Positions 1 through 12,009 of a DNA stretch of 64,000 bases are shown here, piece by piece. Position 1 is the first letter of the stretch; every line of letters begins with the position of its first letter. The DNA is taken from NCBI GenBank assembly GCA_033439265.1, contig JAVTVX010000001.1:20602608-20666607 (forward strand). The letters run 5' to 3'. The notes below the pieces were generated by a model, which made no database searches, was not told the origin of the DNA, and saw nothing but the letters and a program-made list of their open reading frames with translations. The stretch is from Dillenia suffruticosa (taxonomy: Eukaryota; Streptophyta; Magnoliopsida; Dilleniales; Dilleniaceae). Position numbers and translations under genes: made by a program.

Positions 1-1712
1 CTGATAACTGACTGAGATGAGTAGGAAATGGATAACTATTCCCCTTTGGGTTACTCAAAAAACTAATCAATAGCATTCTAGATTTGGCTCATGTGATGTT
101 TGCTGTATTCTTTCAATTTTAGGACTACTATCTTGCATAATGTTTTAGTGCTTTCTTGGTTGGATTTAATTCACCTCAAATCATCAAGTTTTTCTCTCCC
201 TTTCCTTTTATATATGATTTTGGCTTGGGTGATCAAGATTAACTGCTATTGCATGTGCATTTTTTTTTTATATCTCTGTATGTTATTACTATGTTATCAT
301 GACATGTAATGTAATGATATCCTAGCATAGGGGTTAGATCATTTCATTTGGAGGTTTATGTAACCTTAGTATATTTTGCATCAAGAAAGTGATTGGTCAA
401 TTGGCTCCTGGATGATGCTATTAATGACCGGCTCCCAGACTTTGTAAGAATATCCATACAAGACACAGCGGTGTAGTCATTACCATTCTTTTAGGGTGAC
501 AAACCTGCTGAGCTCTTGCATCATGGTAATGAGGGCCGGCATTTTTGCCATGGTTTAGCGAATGAAATCAGAAACACTATCACCTAATGGTCAACCCTTC
601 TGCTTTACACTCAAGGTATTCTAGGTGCATGTTCTGCCCTTTCTTAGCTTTGATATCCCTTTTTGTTTTTTTTTTTTGGTTGAGGGGGAATCTACTTTCA
701 AATGCTTTTGCCATTGCTGCAGCAGCAGAACTCTAGCACTAGTTGAGGCTTCTTATGCAACAAGCCATATTAGACGTGAAAATATCCATTTGTTCCGCCA
801 TACATACTTGAGGTCTTGAGGTTCAATTCCCCAAAACAGCTTTTTCTTAATAAAAAGAATATTTTGCCCAATCTTGACCCAACGGTTTAATGGATTGCTT
901 TAAGCATGAAGTGAAACTTTTTTTCTTTTTTCCTATTAAATCAAAAGTAAAAGGAGACTCGATATATCTTTATCCATGGTTTTGAAAGTGCTCAAAAGAG
1001 TCTGAGCTATTGTTTTGCTTCAATGCTGAATTTGAAGAGTTTATTTTGTTGCTTGCGCTATGCTTTACTTGAAAGTGAGAATGGGCAAAGGATGGCTTAA
1101 TGTGGGCGTGGATCTTCAATGGCCTTGCATATTTTAGGCCCTTTAACTGGATCAACCATTGAATTCATAAAGAAACTAACGGCACCTCATCTGGAGTGCA
1201 GGAAGCATAGGGACATGAACTTAGTTTTTCTTTTTCCTTGATACCCCTGGTCTGTTCTTTGCCCTTATTGTACTCTTCTTATTCTTGCCTTTTGTAGTTC
1301 TTTTGTATTTTCAAGGTCTTAGGTGAATCAAGTGCAAAACTGAATGCTTGTTCACATGACAATAATAGGAAGTGTGGCAGATGCCACTGACATTACCTCA
1401 TCAATTGTACCTGTTTTGTCTACTATTCATCAACTGATGTCAAGAAATGAGTTTGTGTCTATTTGCCTACTGGATTATGCTCCAAGCTTTCATTCATTAT
1501 TTTGGAATTATTTTGCACGTAATGCCAACTCTTGAGACAGAAATGCCATTTGTTTTTTCTTTGATTATTACAAAATCTGAGTAAAAGGTTACACAATCTC
1601 ATGTCCTTTTGCTATCCTTGTTTGTATAGGTTCATATGTGACTCATGAGACAAATCACTTTGTCTACTTCTATTTGGATCAAAAAGCGGTTTTGTTATTC
1701 AAATCTGGTTGA
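1..1712 (+). other. Unassigned exon-like blocks, possible 3' part of a gene or pseudogene
   Basis: Several plus-strand blocks read like plant coding exons bounded by plausible splice sites, but I do not recognise the protein. At 495-594 a block after a TTTTAG acceptor encodes GDKPAELLHHGNEGRHFCHG and onward until a stop. At 1318-1389, after a TTTTCAAG acceptor, a block encodes VLGESSAKLNACSHDNNRKC and a short Cys/His tail before a stop. At 1630-1712, after TTGTATAG, a block encodes [20 protein letters not shown] followed by LLFKSG and a stop. The blocks do not join in one phase without meeting stops, so either this is the tail of a gene whose main part lies left of the window, with alternative ends, or it is a decayed copy. 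No function is proposed. Confidence 0.25.
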
Positions 1713-2046
1713 GTATGTTGTGCTGACAAAGAAAAGCAAAAGTGCAACGATAACAACAACAGCCACAGTGGTGAGCTTTTGATGCCAAAGCTTGCATCCC
1801 ATGTGTATTAATAGCCACCCCTCCTCCCGTCCAAAATATCTATCAGGACATTGTTGTGTCAAACATGTATATTCATTGTCTTTGAATTTGCATATGCTCC
1901 TTAAATGAACGTGGATCAATGGAACTTGTACTTGGTGAGCATTTTTTTTCTTGATTTTGATGAAATCTCTTAGTTGTCTCATCATGGGGTCCTTTCTGAG
2001 AGTCCCTCTTTTGTATTTCGCGGGGCCAGAATGATGTTTAATTAAT

Positions 2047-2142
2047 CTAGTGCTCATCGAGCACAATTGTGTATTTGCTTGAACAGAATGGTATCTAGTG
2101 CTCATCGAGCACAATTGTGTTTTTCTTGAACAGAATGGCATC
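2047..2142. repeat. 48-bp tandem repeat, two copies, with internal inverted repeat
   Basis: Two head-to-tail copies start at 2047 and 2095. Each contains the interrupted palindrome GTGCTCATCGAGCAC, whose six-base arms (GTGCTC and GAGCAC) pair around a three-base loop. The copies differ mainly by a short deletion near the end of the second unit. Confidence 0.8.
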
Positions 2143-3248
2143 CAAATTTGTGTAAACATCACCCTCCTGCTGGAAGAAAAGGTTGCAAAGCTGAGATGAC
2201 AGTAGCAGAGACATGCTTTTTGTGCAGGATTCGTTCATCCCAGAAAAATAGTTACACGAATCTGAACTCCTAAAGCTTGCCTTAGAAATAGGGGCAAAAG
2301 CAAGTTGTGTGGGAGTTACAGGTTCAAACCTGGTTGGTTAACACACAAGGTTTGGCTTTTCCTTGTTTAGCACTTGAGTTGTTCTTAAAAGAGCTTTTCT
2401 TAAGTTTCCCTCTTATGGTTTGCTTATTTTATATAAGAAAGTCAACTATGAGCCCTTTTATTTTTTTGGTATTAGACCACTAGTATCCGGACTCATGCTT
2501 CGCGGTATGGGCATTAGCAAGGGTGCTTTTTAGGGAGCAGTAATTTTTTTCATTCTCAAATTTTGAATCCAAGATTTTAAAGAATCTAGTACCATATTCT
2601 ATTAAGTCGATTGTCTGTTAGTAAATAGAATGTCAGCTTATGGACTCGAACTTAGGATGCAACCGGGAGTCTGAGCGGCTTAAGCCACCTGACCAGGGCA
2701 CTTTGCTGTGTGTTAACTATTTTTTTTGCTGTGTCAACTATGAGCCTTGATGCTTGATGCTTGAACTCGGTTAGATTTATGGTCTCGTCTGCTGTGCGTG
2801 GCGGAGCTTGACCTTGATTTTGATGAGTAATGCCTGAATTGTGATCTTACATTTCACACTTTTCCAACAATACTCAGAAGTTGGCGGATTTCCTAAATTC
2901 CCACAGGTATGAATGCCTATCGAAATTGTGACGGTCGGATTGTCATCTAAAGGCAATTACATTTTACGGGATGAAATGTGAAATTATCAATGACTATTGG
3001 ATGCTGATCTAACGGTCACGATCTCTGTATAGAAAATCAGAGGAATTGTTGAGGTAGTGTTACCTGACATGAAATCTTGCGGAGTGAAAAATTGACAAAT
3101 GCATTCTCGCGCCCGGATTCGGGAGCAAAGGACAACCCAAATGAATGCAAAGACAATTTGGGCCTTACCATCTCTCTCCAAGTGGACTCATGCGGATCAT
3201 GTAAAAGAAGCATAAAGACACCATTTGTGTAATGGTAGTGGCAATATG

Positions 3249-3251
<3 letters not shown>

Positions 3252-3295
<44 letters not shown>
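3252..3295. repeat. (CT)n microsatellite
   Basis: About 22 uninterrupted CT units. It is not inside any gene model I can support. Confidence 0.95.
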
Positions 3296-3301
<6 letters not shown>

Positions 3302-4371
3302 AGCGAGCCCACACATGTACAAGCAACAGAGGTTCGAAAACCACGTGGGCACATAGGAAAGTATAAGATTCTGTGTCCCAATTCCCGGAACTTTTGTTCT
3401 TGGTGCCGCCAATTTCATCAAATATTTGTTGTTATGCTCACAGACCCCCACACCCACCTACACCTGAGGAAGGAGATTAATAACCCTTGAGAGCCCACTT
3501 CCCAAATTCACACATCTTTTCTTTTACCTCCTTTCATGGGTAGCTGTCCTTTTTCCATTTTAACTTGTGCCCTATATGGGCTCTCACCCATCACCCCCCA
3601 CTACCCTTGTCATGCCAACCCCTAAAACCCCACTTCTTAATGCTACTCAAGACTTGACTTAATTAACCCAATCAGTATTGAATCTTACGAGAATAGATTA
3701 ATAGTCAAAGGATAATATCAGATAATTCTATATTCTCATCTTATAAAAAATGAGACAGCTAGATACAAGAATGATAAAATAACTCAAACATGAGACTGTT
3801 ATTATTATTATTATTATTAAAAATCAAAATCGGCTCGATTTTCTTGGAACCCGTTTTTATGATCTTAAATGAATAAAAATTGCCAAGTAACCCTTGAAAA
3901 CAATTTGATACCTGAATCATGGTAGAAGGTTGAGCAGTGATATTTGCCATTGGCCACCAAGGAATCATCAATTACCCAAAATCGAAAAATTCTCTTTAGG
4001 TTTCAACCCTCCTCCCTAAATTGTCTTACTTGTGGTTTCCTTAGCTAATAGTAGAAGAAAACTTTTAATTTTTCTTTGTGTGGTTTTGGGCAATGATAAT
4101 TATGTGATCATTGGGAGCATTTTTCTATTACCAGAAATCCAACTAAGCCCCATGTTCTTGTCATTTATCAAATCCTAATATACGTGGTATGGTACGCAAG
4201 GGGAGAGAGGGAGGGAGGGTGCGAGTTGTCGTCAGTAGAACAAACACCAAATTTTGCTTCTTTGGCTGACGAACCGAAACACTAACTTATGACTAGACAT
4301 GTAGATTAGGATAATCCCCCCCCCCTCTCTCTCTCTAATGACTTTTATTTGATATCTTCTAATCATCTAAA

Positions 4372-4408
<37 letters not shown>

Positions 4409-4899
4409 TGATAGTTTCTATCTTGTACGCAACTCTCTCACACTAACAGATCTCCGTAAAGACTTCAATTTCATGCATTGTCAACAATGCCCTTCTGTTG
4501 GTACCCCACAAAACGAAACTATTTTGCCAGGTGGACCTATAAAGGTACGCCACATCAGCAAAAGCCCAGTGACTGTCACATGGGTATCATGTGCTATCAT
4601 TCCTCATGCTGACGTGGAACAATGCCACTGGCCAGGACTTTCCATATCGGATCAGACTTGGTCCGATAGATTTGCTCATCTGGAAGTAGAAATCAAAAAG
4701 GAAAAAATACAAAAGAAAAAGAGAAAACAAAGTGGCAAAATGTTAAGAGATGTGTGGGGACGAGAAGATTAAACTTTGCCAAACTTAATACAAATACGAA
4801 AAGTAAGCAAGCCATTACAAAAAAAAAAAAAAAAAAAAAAATCAACAAGGGCAAAAGTGGAATAAGGTTTACAAAATCAAGCTCTCCATTCTGGGTTCC

Positions 4900-4930
<31 letters not shown>

Positions 4931-4937
4931 CACAATC

Positions 4938-5518
4938 TCAGTAGGCAAATCCACCATCTTTGTTTCTTCCTCCTTTTCTATGATGTCTTGAGGATGAAGT
5001 TGAAGAAGAAGAAGAAGAAGAAGAAGAAGCAGAGGATGAAGAAGAAGCTTTCACTTTGATAGCAGCCAAAGAACAGTTGTCTCTGCCTCTCCTGACACTC
5101 TCTTCTTCATCCATGAAAATCTGCCTGCATCTGCACTCCACACTGCAAAAAGCTCTATCTCCTCTATTTTTTTCCCAAAAAAAAAAGAACAACCAAAAAA
5201 CCCACAAAAAATAACATGAATATATGAAAAATTAAACATGGGTTTGAAACAAAAAAGCATATATAAGTGAAGTTAGTACTAGGTTTTGAGTGCATACTTG
5301 TACATGTAGATGTCTTTCCCGGGTAAAAGTCTTTGTTTGCAGAGAAAACATTGATCGAGAAAAGTGATAGGAGGAAGAAGATGTGATGATTTTTGTGACG
5401 AAGGAGATATGGGAGAAGAGGTTTTGATCATGGTGGTTTTGTTAATAACTTGTGTGATATTTTTGCTGCTACTGCTAATGCTTTTTTGGCCTTCTAGTAT
5501 TATACTTAGTCCCACCAT
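4938..5518 (-). CDS. FCS-like zinc finger (FLZ, DUF581) protein
   Basis: Two exons on the minus strand: exon 1 at 5298-5518 and exon 2 at 4938-5163, with a GT-AG intron of 134 bp. The product is 148 residues. It opens with MVGLSIILE, the usual start of one FLZ subgroup. The FLZ domain follows at about residues 53-94: FLDQC, then FLCKQRLLPGKDIYMY, then KGDRAFCSVECRCRQIFMDEE. The four zinc-ligand cysteines are C57, C60, C80 and C84. The intron interrupts the codon after DIYMY, within the zinc finger. The C-terminal tail is a serine run (residues about 110-130) encoded by a (GAA)n-type microsatellite, then a basic RHHRKGGRNK segment. FLZ proteins are known as plant-specific adaptors that bind SnRK1 kinase subunits; that role is inferred from the family. 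A short upstream ATG frame (five codons) ends just before the chosen start. Confidence 0.93.
5003..5030. repeat. Trinucleotide microsatellite inside the FLZ coding sequence
   Basis: A (GAA)n-type run on the plus strand, read as serine codons on the minus coding strand. It lies in exon 2 of the FLZ gene, so changes in repeat number would alter the serine tail by whole residues without shifting the frame. Confidence 0.85.
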
Positions 5519-6619
5519 GGCTCATCCTCTCACCATGAAGGTTTTTCAAGTGTCATACAATGACCAAAATAAATAGAAAGAGAAAGAGAAAGAGAGAGAG
5601 AGGGATGAAAAAGACAAAAGGAAGGACGATTATTAGGCGTAGGCAAGGAAGATTTAACCTGTTGTGGTGATTAAGTGCCACGTACCCTATGCCCCATTTA
5701 CTTCTCCTCTTCCTATCCCCATCTGCAATATCTTTTCGTCGTCTTCCTCTGGCCCCCGCCTCTCATTATTTCTTCTGCTTAATGACGTCTTTTGGTTTAT
5801 TTTAAGTACTTTTTTGAAATTTTAATTTCCATCCAAAAATGAAATAATGTCAGTTGCTTACTTTGGAAATCATGAAATATTCTATTATTTTGAAGCATAC
5901 CAATTTTCCAATGACGGGTAAAAAATATATCTCTCTTCTTCGGATTCCAAGTAAAATTCTGAAACTCCCCATTAAGAAGATTTTGATTTTATATAAAATT
6001 TATCTAATTAATAGTGTTTTTTTGATAAATTTATTCGTATTTATTTAAAAAAATTAGTAATATTTCTATTCTAATAAAAAAATATTAATTATCTGATAAA
6101 AAAATTCTTTATGTTAATCTAAATAAATAATATGCATTTTAATCTGACTTTTAATTTTTATTTATTTTGATCAAATGCCGCCTTATTTATATATAAATCT
6201 AGAAAATACAAATACAAAATTTAATAAATTCATGAGAATTTTTTTTTTCAATACCCTTTTGGGCGGACTTAATTTTATGCATGTTTTTTTTATATGTTTC
6301 CGATTATATGAATTAAATTGAATTAAGCTATTTAATTTTGAAGTGTTATTAGATATGAAAATTTTCATAATAATTTTTGTGAGTCAAAAAGGAAAAATTC
6401 TGATCTTTTATTCGAAGCTTAAAACAAAAGAACTAAATTAAAAAAACTCTCATTTTCCTTCCATTTTTTTGGGATTATTATTTAATTATTTATTATCTGT
6501 GTTCAAAAAAATTATTTATTATCATTCAAAAAAAAAAAGATTGATGTGGGGACTGATATAGAATAGAAGTAACCAATGGCCGGAGCAGCCGTGGCATGAT
6601 GGAGGATGGTGGGTAATGT

Positions 6620-6840
6620 GTTCATAGAGCACCTGACGTGCGTTGAGTCAATTAGTTATAGAGTTAAACATTTTTAACCAGGATCGATGTTTGATTCTTA
6701 TTAGGGGTATCAAATTCTCATATGTATAGAACGTTCTCCGTTAAAAGATTTATCTTCTGAAAGAAGTCACTACAACGATCGGTTCGGATTAATCAGAATG
6801 AAACTCTAAATATCCGGCGATGATCAAAATATGATTAAAA
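6620..6840 (+). mobile_element. SINE family 3, degenerate copy
   Basis: It resembles the better copies at 23974-24151 and 34929-35111. It has the box-A-like TTGAGTCAATTAGTTATAG near the start, a TTTGATTCTTATTAGGGG box-B-like segment, and a GATCGGTTCGGATTAATCAG core, ending in CCGGCGATGATC. I could not define a convincing target-site duplication, so the ends are approximate. Confidence 0.5.
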
Positions 6841-7801
6841 GAAAATAGCGCACCGAGTTGGACCCCCAAGCATTTGTTGCATGGTCTAGGGCACGTACCC
6901 TTTTTGTCTCTCAAAGCATCATTTTTTTTTTATTTTAAATATCTGATAATTATGTGAAATCTAATTAAATTGTTTCAATTTAAATTAAAATTTTAAATAA
7001 TAAAACTCTTATAATATCTATTTTTATTATATACAAAACTTAAATTTGAAAGACTACTTAGAAAATAATGATATTCAATCATTAAACTAATTGATTATTA
7101 ATTTTTTTTCTCTGAATTTTGAAACTTACGACGATACATTTTCATTACAAAATCATTAAATAAATTAAATTTATTATAAAAGTTTATACTTACTCCCTGT
7201 AATAAGATTATTAATTACATTAAGTATCAGATTATGTTCACTTGGGCAACATCTTTGATGATCTTTGATGTTTCTTTGGTAAATAAATGTCTTACGATAG
7301 TTACAAAAAAGTCACTTTATTACATTATTTTCAAACAAAATTTAATAAACATGACAAATTTAAATAAAATTTTTTTAGTATAAACCATTGATATTCGATA
7401 ATCGCATTAAATCCGATTAAATATGATTCGAATCGGTTGAATCCTTAAACTGACAAAACTCTTCTAATCAATTTTTATCAAATATAAGATTCTAATATGA
7501 GAAATTACTTAAAAGATACTAATGTCAACCAAGCATCGATGTTTATTTTATTTTATTATTTTTTTGGTATCAATTATGTTTTTTAGATAATATTTAAAAA
7601 ATTGAAATTAACTATAGTTGGATGAGATTTTCAATAGAAATTAATAACAATTTTAGTAATTTCATATAAAAAACTTGACTTTTAATCATAAAATTCCATA
7701 TATTCTTTCATCAAAATTATAATTTACAGAGATTCCAAATAAAAGCATATCAAACAAAAACAAGTCAAACAAAAGAAAACAAGTTTTCAAACCAAACCCT
7801 A

Positions 7802-7909
7802 ATGTCAAGCCAGCCAAATATTAGTTTATTAGAAGATGAAGACGAAGACAAAGACGAAGATGGCGATGAAGATGAAGTTCTTGAGGGGGAGATAATTCTG
7901 GAAGTCTAA
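7802..7909 (+). CDS. Possible small acidic protein, 35 residues
   Basis: An ATG-started frame of 35 codons begins MSSQPNISLL and continues as an almost pure Asp/Glu run, ending in VLEGEIILEV before TAA. It may be a chance product of a GAA/GAC-rich low-complexity stretch, or the end of a decayed acidic-tail protein. No family was recognised and nothing nearby supports transcription. Confidence 0.15.
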   Translation: MSSQPNISLLEDEDEDKDEDGDEDEVLEGEIILEV

Positions 7910-10735
7910 TTATGTTTTTGGTCGTACCCACCAAGACTAAGACACTCAGCCGCAATTCCACAAAACGATAGGATAAGGGTCTCGTGATTATTTCCCTAAT
8001 TGCTTTTCTTTTAGGGTTTACCCTTTTCTTTTTGGCCTTTACCATCAAGAACTATTCTAATCATACCTTTCCACCCACCCATTTGGGTGCAATAATTCTT
8101 TGAAACCCTTCTTTTATATGTGATAAAAGTTATCAATCGAGTCCAAACTTATGGTCCTAAAGGTTACCAACTTTTTGTAAAGTCCACTTTAAGAATTAAT
8201 TTATTTTCAATTTTATCTTTTATCTTAAAAGTAAATTCATTCACGTATGGTCTGATTGATTAAATAATTGAGTATCGCTGTTTATAAAGAAAATATCAAT
8301 TTCAAATTTTATAAATAAAAAAAACAGAAATCAAAAGAGTTTTATTATTTAAAAATTTAATCCGAATCGAATTTAATCGAGTTTAATATGATTATTAAAT
8401 ATCAATAATTTATAAAAAAAAAAAAGTAAATTCTATTTATTTTTTAAATATAAGTAAAAAAAATCAAAAATTTCTCAAAAAGAGTTTATTATTTTTAATA
8501 TAATACTCGTTTATCAAAAAAGAAATCATGCGAAAATACAATCAAGATACTTCTCAGCAAGCCACATACTCACATCTGTACTTAATAAGAGTTAATTGAG
8601 CTGATTCATGAGCTACTTTATTTCTACCTCTTCTCGTGTGATAGTAAGAATTAACCAAAAGAGCTTAATAATAACTAAATTTCTAACAGAGACCCAAAAT
8701 GTTACGATTTACTATTTGGATATTGTCGTTTGTACAAGAAGACAAATCCAGGCGAAGCTCTGGAGCTAAACGAATCCCAGACAACACACCAAAGCCTTTG
8801 TTGTAAGCACTTCCATCTGACGAATTTGCTAGTAATATTTTGTACTAAAATAATTTTTCGAAAGAAGGCCAAAGAAGGTTCTACATTGGCCTCCAAAGTA
8901 CATGTGTAGTATAATGCTCTTGTCATCGACGTTTGGTTATTTTAGTCGTGGGGTACTAATAAATCAAGTAAAATTTCAGATTCGAATTATATATAAAGAA
9001 AAAAAATATCAGAAGAGTTTTACCTTTTAAATATTAAATCCGATTCAAATCAAATTTATTCAGATTCAAAATAATTATAAAAAAAAAAATACTCTTGTTA
9101 AAGCAATTGGCTCCGGGGTGGGTGACATATTTATTTTTCTTGTCAAAAGTGCATGATTCTTCTTTGAGGCACAAAAATCATCCGACATGAACAAATGCCT
9201 ATAACTCACATATCCTGATTAGAATTTGAGCTATGAAAAAACAAGAACTTCAGTGTAATCCAAAGGAGGTTAGCTTAGATAGTAATGGTGATATTTGAAA
9301 CCTTAAATTCGACTCAACCAAGATATTGCGAAAAGACATTATTCTAAAATTGTTAAATCAGGAAGATAGAAAGTTCATTTCAGGCAAGTCATTAGGTGAT
9401 TAACACATGATTAGACGAAACTACTGGCAAGCAACACGTCTCCCCTCACGAGAAAGCAACCCATCCTAAATGGAAACAATCATCGTACCCCCATTGTGTC
9501 ATTTTCAAAAATTTCAATGTCACCCTTGGTTTTTGGCTTCTTTCTTCCTGCTTTTGGTCTAGTCCCTTGAAAGGCGCCTGCCCTCTTCCAACACATTGCT
9601 CTTATTCTTGGGTAAGATAAGATCAATAGGAATTATTACCTGCGGTTAATTGGTTGGATATATTTTAATTGTAAGGCACTGGTTCGTTATATCAAACTCT
9701 TTTAGATTAAGTGATCAATAACATTTTACCCCTTAATTAAAGATTTTAAATTTGAGTATTAAAAATAATAAAAAATAATTTAAGAGAACTAAAACTTAAG
9801 TTCTATAATAATTGAATCAAATTAATCGAATAAATTCTAGATATCGATAATAAAAAAATAAATAAAGACACTAGCCGGCTATGACTTGAATAGGCCGGTG
9901 CGAATAAGAGTGACGAACGAATTGCCATTGCATAAAACATCTATAATACTTATGGAAAGATCATAAATAGCACGCTACATCATCACTATTTACTACACTT
10001 CGTATAAATCTATGTTTGGTTTTAAGTCTACTTTAGGATAAGGGAAAATTGTTGAAGCCATTGAAACTTTGTTCGGCAACGAGCGTTGATTTTAATAATA
10101 TGACACTTTATTTTCTTAATCAGAGAACTCGAATTCAAATCTTAAAAATAACAAAAAATGATTTAAAAGATCAATTCTTAAAATGAGTCCTACAATACTC
10201 AAACCAGAGTAATCGAGTAAAATTCAAATATCGATGATAAAAGTAAAAATAAAGAGTCGATTTCAATTTTGCTGTTAGTTTTGACACTTTATTTTGAGTG
10301 AATTGTTTTATATTTTTTTATATATTCTATTTATTTATTTTATTTGTTTTTAATCGTTAAAATCAAGTTTTTCTCTCCGTTGATATTTGGTTTTAAAGAA
10401 TTCAAATGAAAAAAAAACAAGCCGAATTATACACTAATGTTTAGTTTAAATTACTATCATTTAAACTTAAAACTATAATCATTTTGTTTTAATAGATTAA
10501 AGTGATTCTAAATTTTTTTATAGCTAAATGTATTTAGTTCTAATTAATTAGAATATATATTTTAATTAAATAATTTAATTTTTATGCATAATATGTAATA
10601 AAACAAATTTATATGAATTCTTATTACATCTAATAATATATTTTTTGATTGGTGGATTCGAATGCTAATAATTAAACTACTGAAATTATTACAATTTAAA
10701 ATCGAAGAATTTCTTATGAAAAAATTAAATTAAGT

Positions 10736-10926
10736 GAATTTCTTCCTACCTCGAATCCGTGGATGCGAGTCTACGTGGCGAGGATCCATTCGAGACTTTA
10801 TTCTGAGCCGTACAAGGATGCTTGGGTATGCCGGCGGGCCCCTCGGGTTGCGGATCAGTGCCACCTGCCCCTGCCATTTCCATGCAAAACCTGCTGCTTC
10901 TCCGAAGATACGGCCCGTATAAAACC
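10736..10926. other. GC-rich island in AT-rich surroundings
   Basis: About 190 bases are strikingly richer in G+C than the flanks and contain many CpG steps, including the near-palindrome ATACGGCCCGTAT at the right end. The island is followed directly by a (ATT)n tract. Both strands have open frames across it, but no protein family was recognised. It could be a fragment of a CpG-containing repeat element or of a foreign or organellar insertion. Confidence 0.5.
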
Positions 10927-10927
10927 C

Positions 10928-10985
<58 letters not shown>

Positions 10986-10986
10986 G
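10928..10986. repeat. (ATT)n microsatellite
   Basis: About 18 nearly perfect ATT units directly abut the right edge of the GC-rich island, as microsatellites often do at the tails of inserted elements. Confidence 0.95.
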
Positions 10987-11616
10987 TTATCATTATTATT
11001 ATTATAAATATAATTATTTTATTTATAAATTATCGATATTTAATAATTATATTAAATATGATTAAATATGATTTAAATTAATTTGATTTTTTCTATACAA
11101 AATTTCTTCAAATGTTTGCTTTTTATATATATAAAATCGAATTTAAGATTTTATTTAAAAAGTATTAATATCTAATTATCGGATTAATAAGGTATTGATG
11201 CATATAATCGTAAGTAGAGAAAAAGAAAAGTCGAGAATTCTTTTTAATTGTTGTTTATTAAAAGATTTAGGGTTGAGATTTAATAGAAACAGATAAAAGT
11301 GGTACTGTTGAGATCATTTTCATTGGGTATGGAGGTTTCATGTGTTCAACCTGTTCTTGACTTGCATTACAAAATGAGATATTTATTTAGATTTTTATTA
11401 TGTAATATCACAGATTCAAAATATTCATAATTCATTTTTTAAAATCAAATAATTATAATTTATAATTTCTAAAATAGTAGTAATGGAGAGAGGAATCCTA
11501 AAATGAGGTGTTCCAAGGATGGAGGGACCTTGGACCGGAGGACATAAATCAGTGGAGCACTTGGGCCATTCCCACGTGTATGGATGAGAACGAGAGGAGT
11601 GAAGTGAAAGAAGAGT

Positions 11617-11626
<10 letters not shown>

Positions 11627-11684
<58 letters not shown>
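11627..11684. repeat. (GA)n microsatellite
   Basis: A long GA tract; reading frames through it translate as Ser-Leu repeats and are not genes. Confidence 0.95.
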
Positions 11685-11689
<5 letters not shown>

Positions 11690-11957
11690 TGAGTAGAGAG
11701 AGATAGAGAGGAATTAAACAAAACTCCAAAGTTGACGTTGATGTGACTTGCCCTAGCTATAGTACACTGTTTATGAGCGAAGGCCAAAGTTTTGAGCTTT
11801 GTGTCCATTGGGTCTCTCCATCAATGGCCACCTTTGGCTTTTATTATAAATATTAATTAGTAACAACAATAACATGTTAAAAGAAAAGGGCACTAGACCT
11901 TTAATTAAAGGGTCAGGTCAAATTGGTTTTGTTCTTTGAAGGGTGAAACACCCTTTT

Positions 11958-11960
<3 letters not shown>

Positions 11961-12005
<45 letters not shown>
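11961..12005. repeat. (AT)n microsatellite
   Basis: About 22 AT units in an AT-rich region. Confidence 0.95.

Positions 12006-12009
<4 letters not shown>

Larger units (their letters stand above)
1713..4937. other. Intergenic region with microsatellites and a 48-bp tandem repeat
   Basis: No gene was recognised. The stretch holds a two-copy tandem repeat (2047-2142), a degenerate SINE-like segment around 2460-2700, a (CT)n tract at 3252-3295, an (ATT)n tract at 3799-3819, further CT tracts at 4326-4336 and 4379-4406, a poly-A run at 4819-4842 and a (CT)n tract at about 4904-4931. Long Glu-Arg or Ser-Leu reading frames here are translations of the CT/GA repeats. The right end is the 3' flank of the FLZ gene on the minus strand. 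Confidence 0.6.
5519..10735. other. Gene-poor AT-rich region with degenerate SINE copies
   Basis: This is the upstream side of the FLZ gene, starting with purine-rich GA sequence (5577-5605), followed by very AT-rich DNA. I see several degenerate family-3 SINE copies (about 6620-6840, 9690-9870 and 10083-10252) and many short pieces sharing the TATTCGATAATCG-type core (for example 7385-7450 and 8270-8400). A 35-codon acidic reading frame at 7802-7909 is reported separately. Nothing else looks like a gene. Confidence 0.5.

Noticed and set aside
1695-2162. 155-codon minus-strand open frame
   Set aside because: Its repeated peptide comes from the 48-bp tandem repeat, no family is recognisable, and a plausible plus-strand exon overlaps its left end.
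2280-2345. Possible tRNA, because of GGTTCAAACC
   Set aside because: Only a box-B-like sequence is present; no acceptor or anticodon stem can be folded. It may be a SINE remnant.
3037-3457. Minus-strand frames with long Glu-Arg runs
   Set aside because: They are translations of the (CT)n microsatellite in different phases.
10730-11065. Frames with poly-Ile, poly-Tyr or poly-Leu
   Set aside because: They are created by the (ATT)n tract; only the GC-rich island beside it is of interest.
11425-11808. Ser-Leu-rich minus frames
   Set aside because: They are translations of the (GA)n tract.
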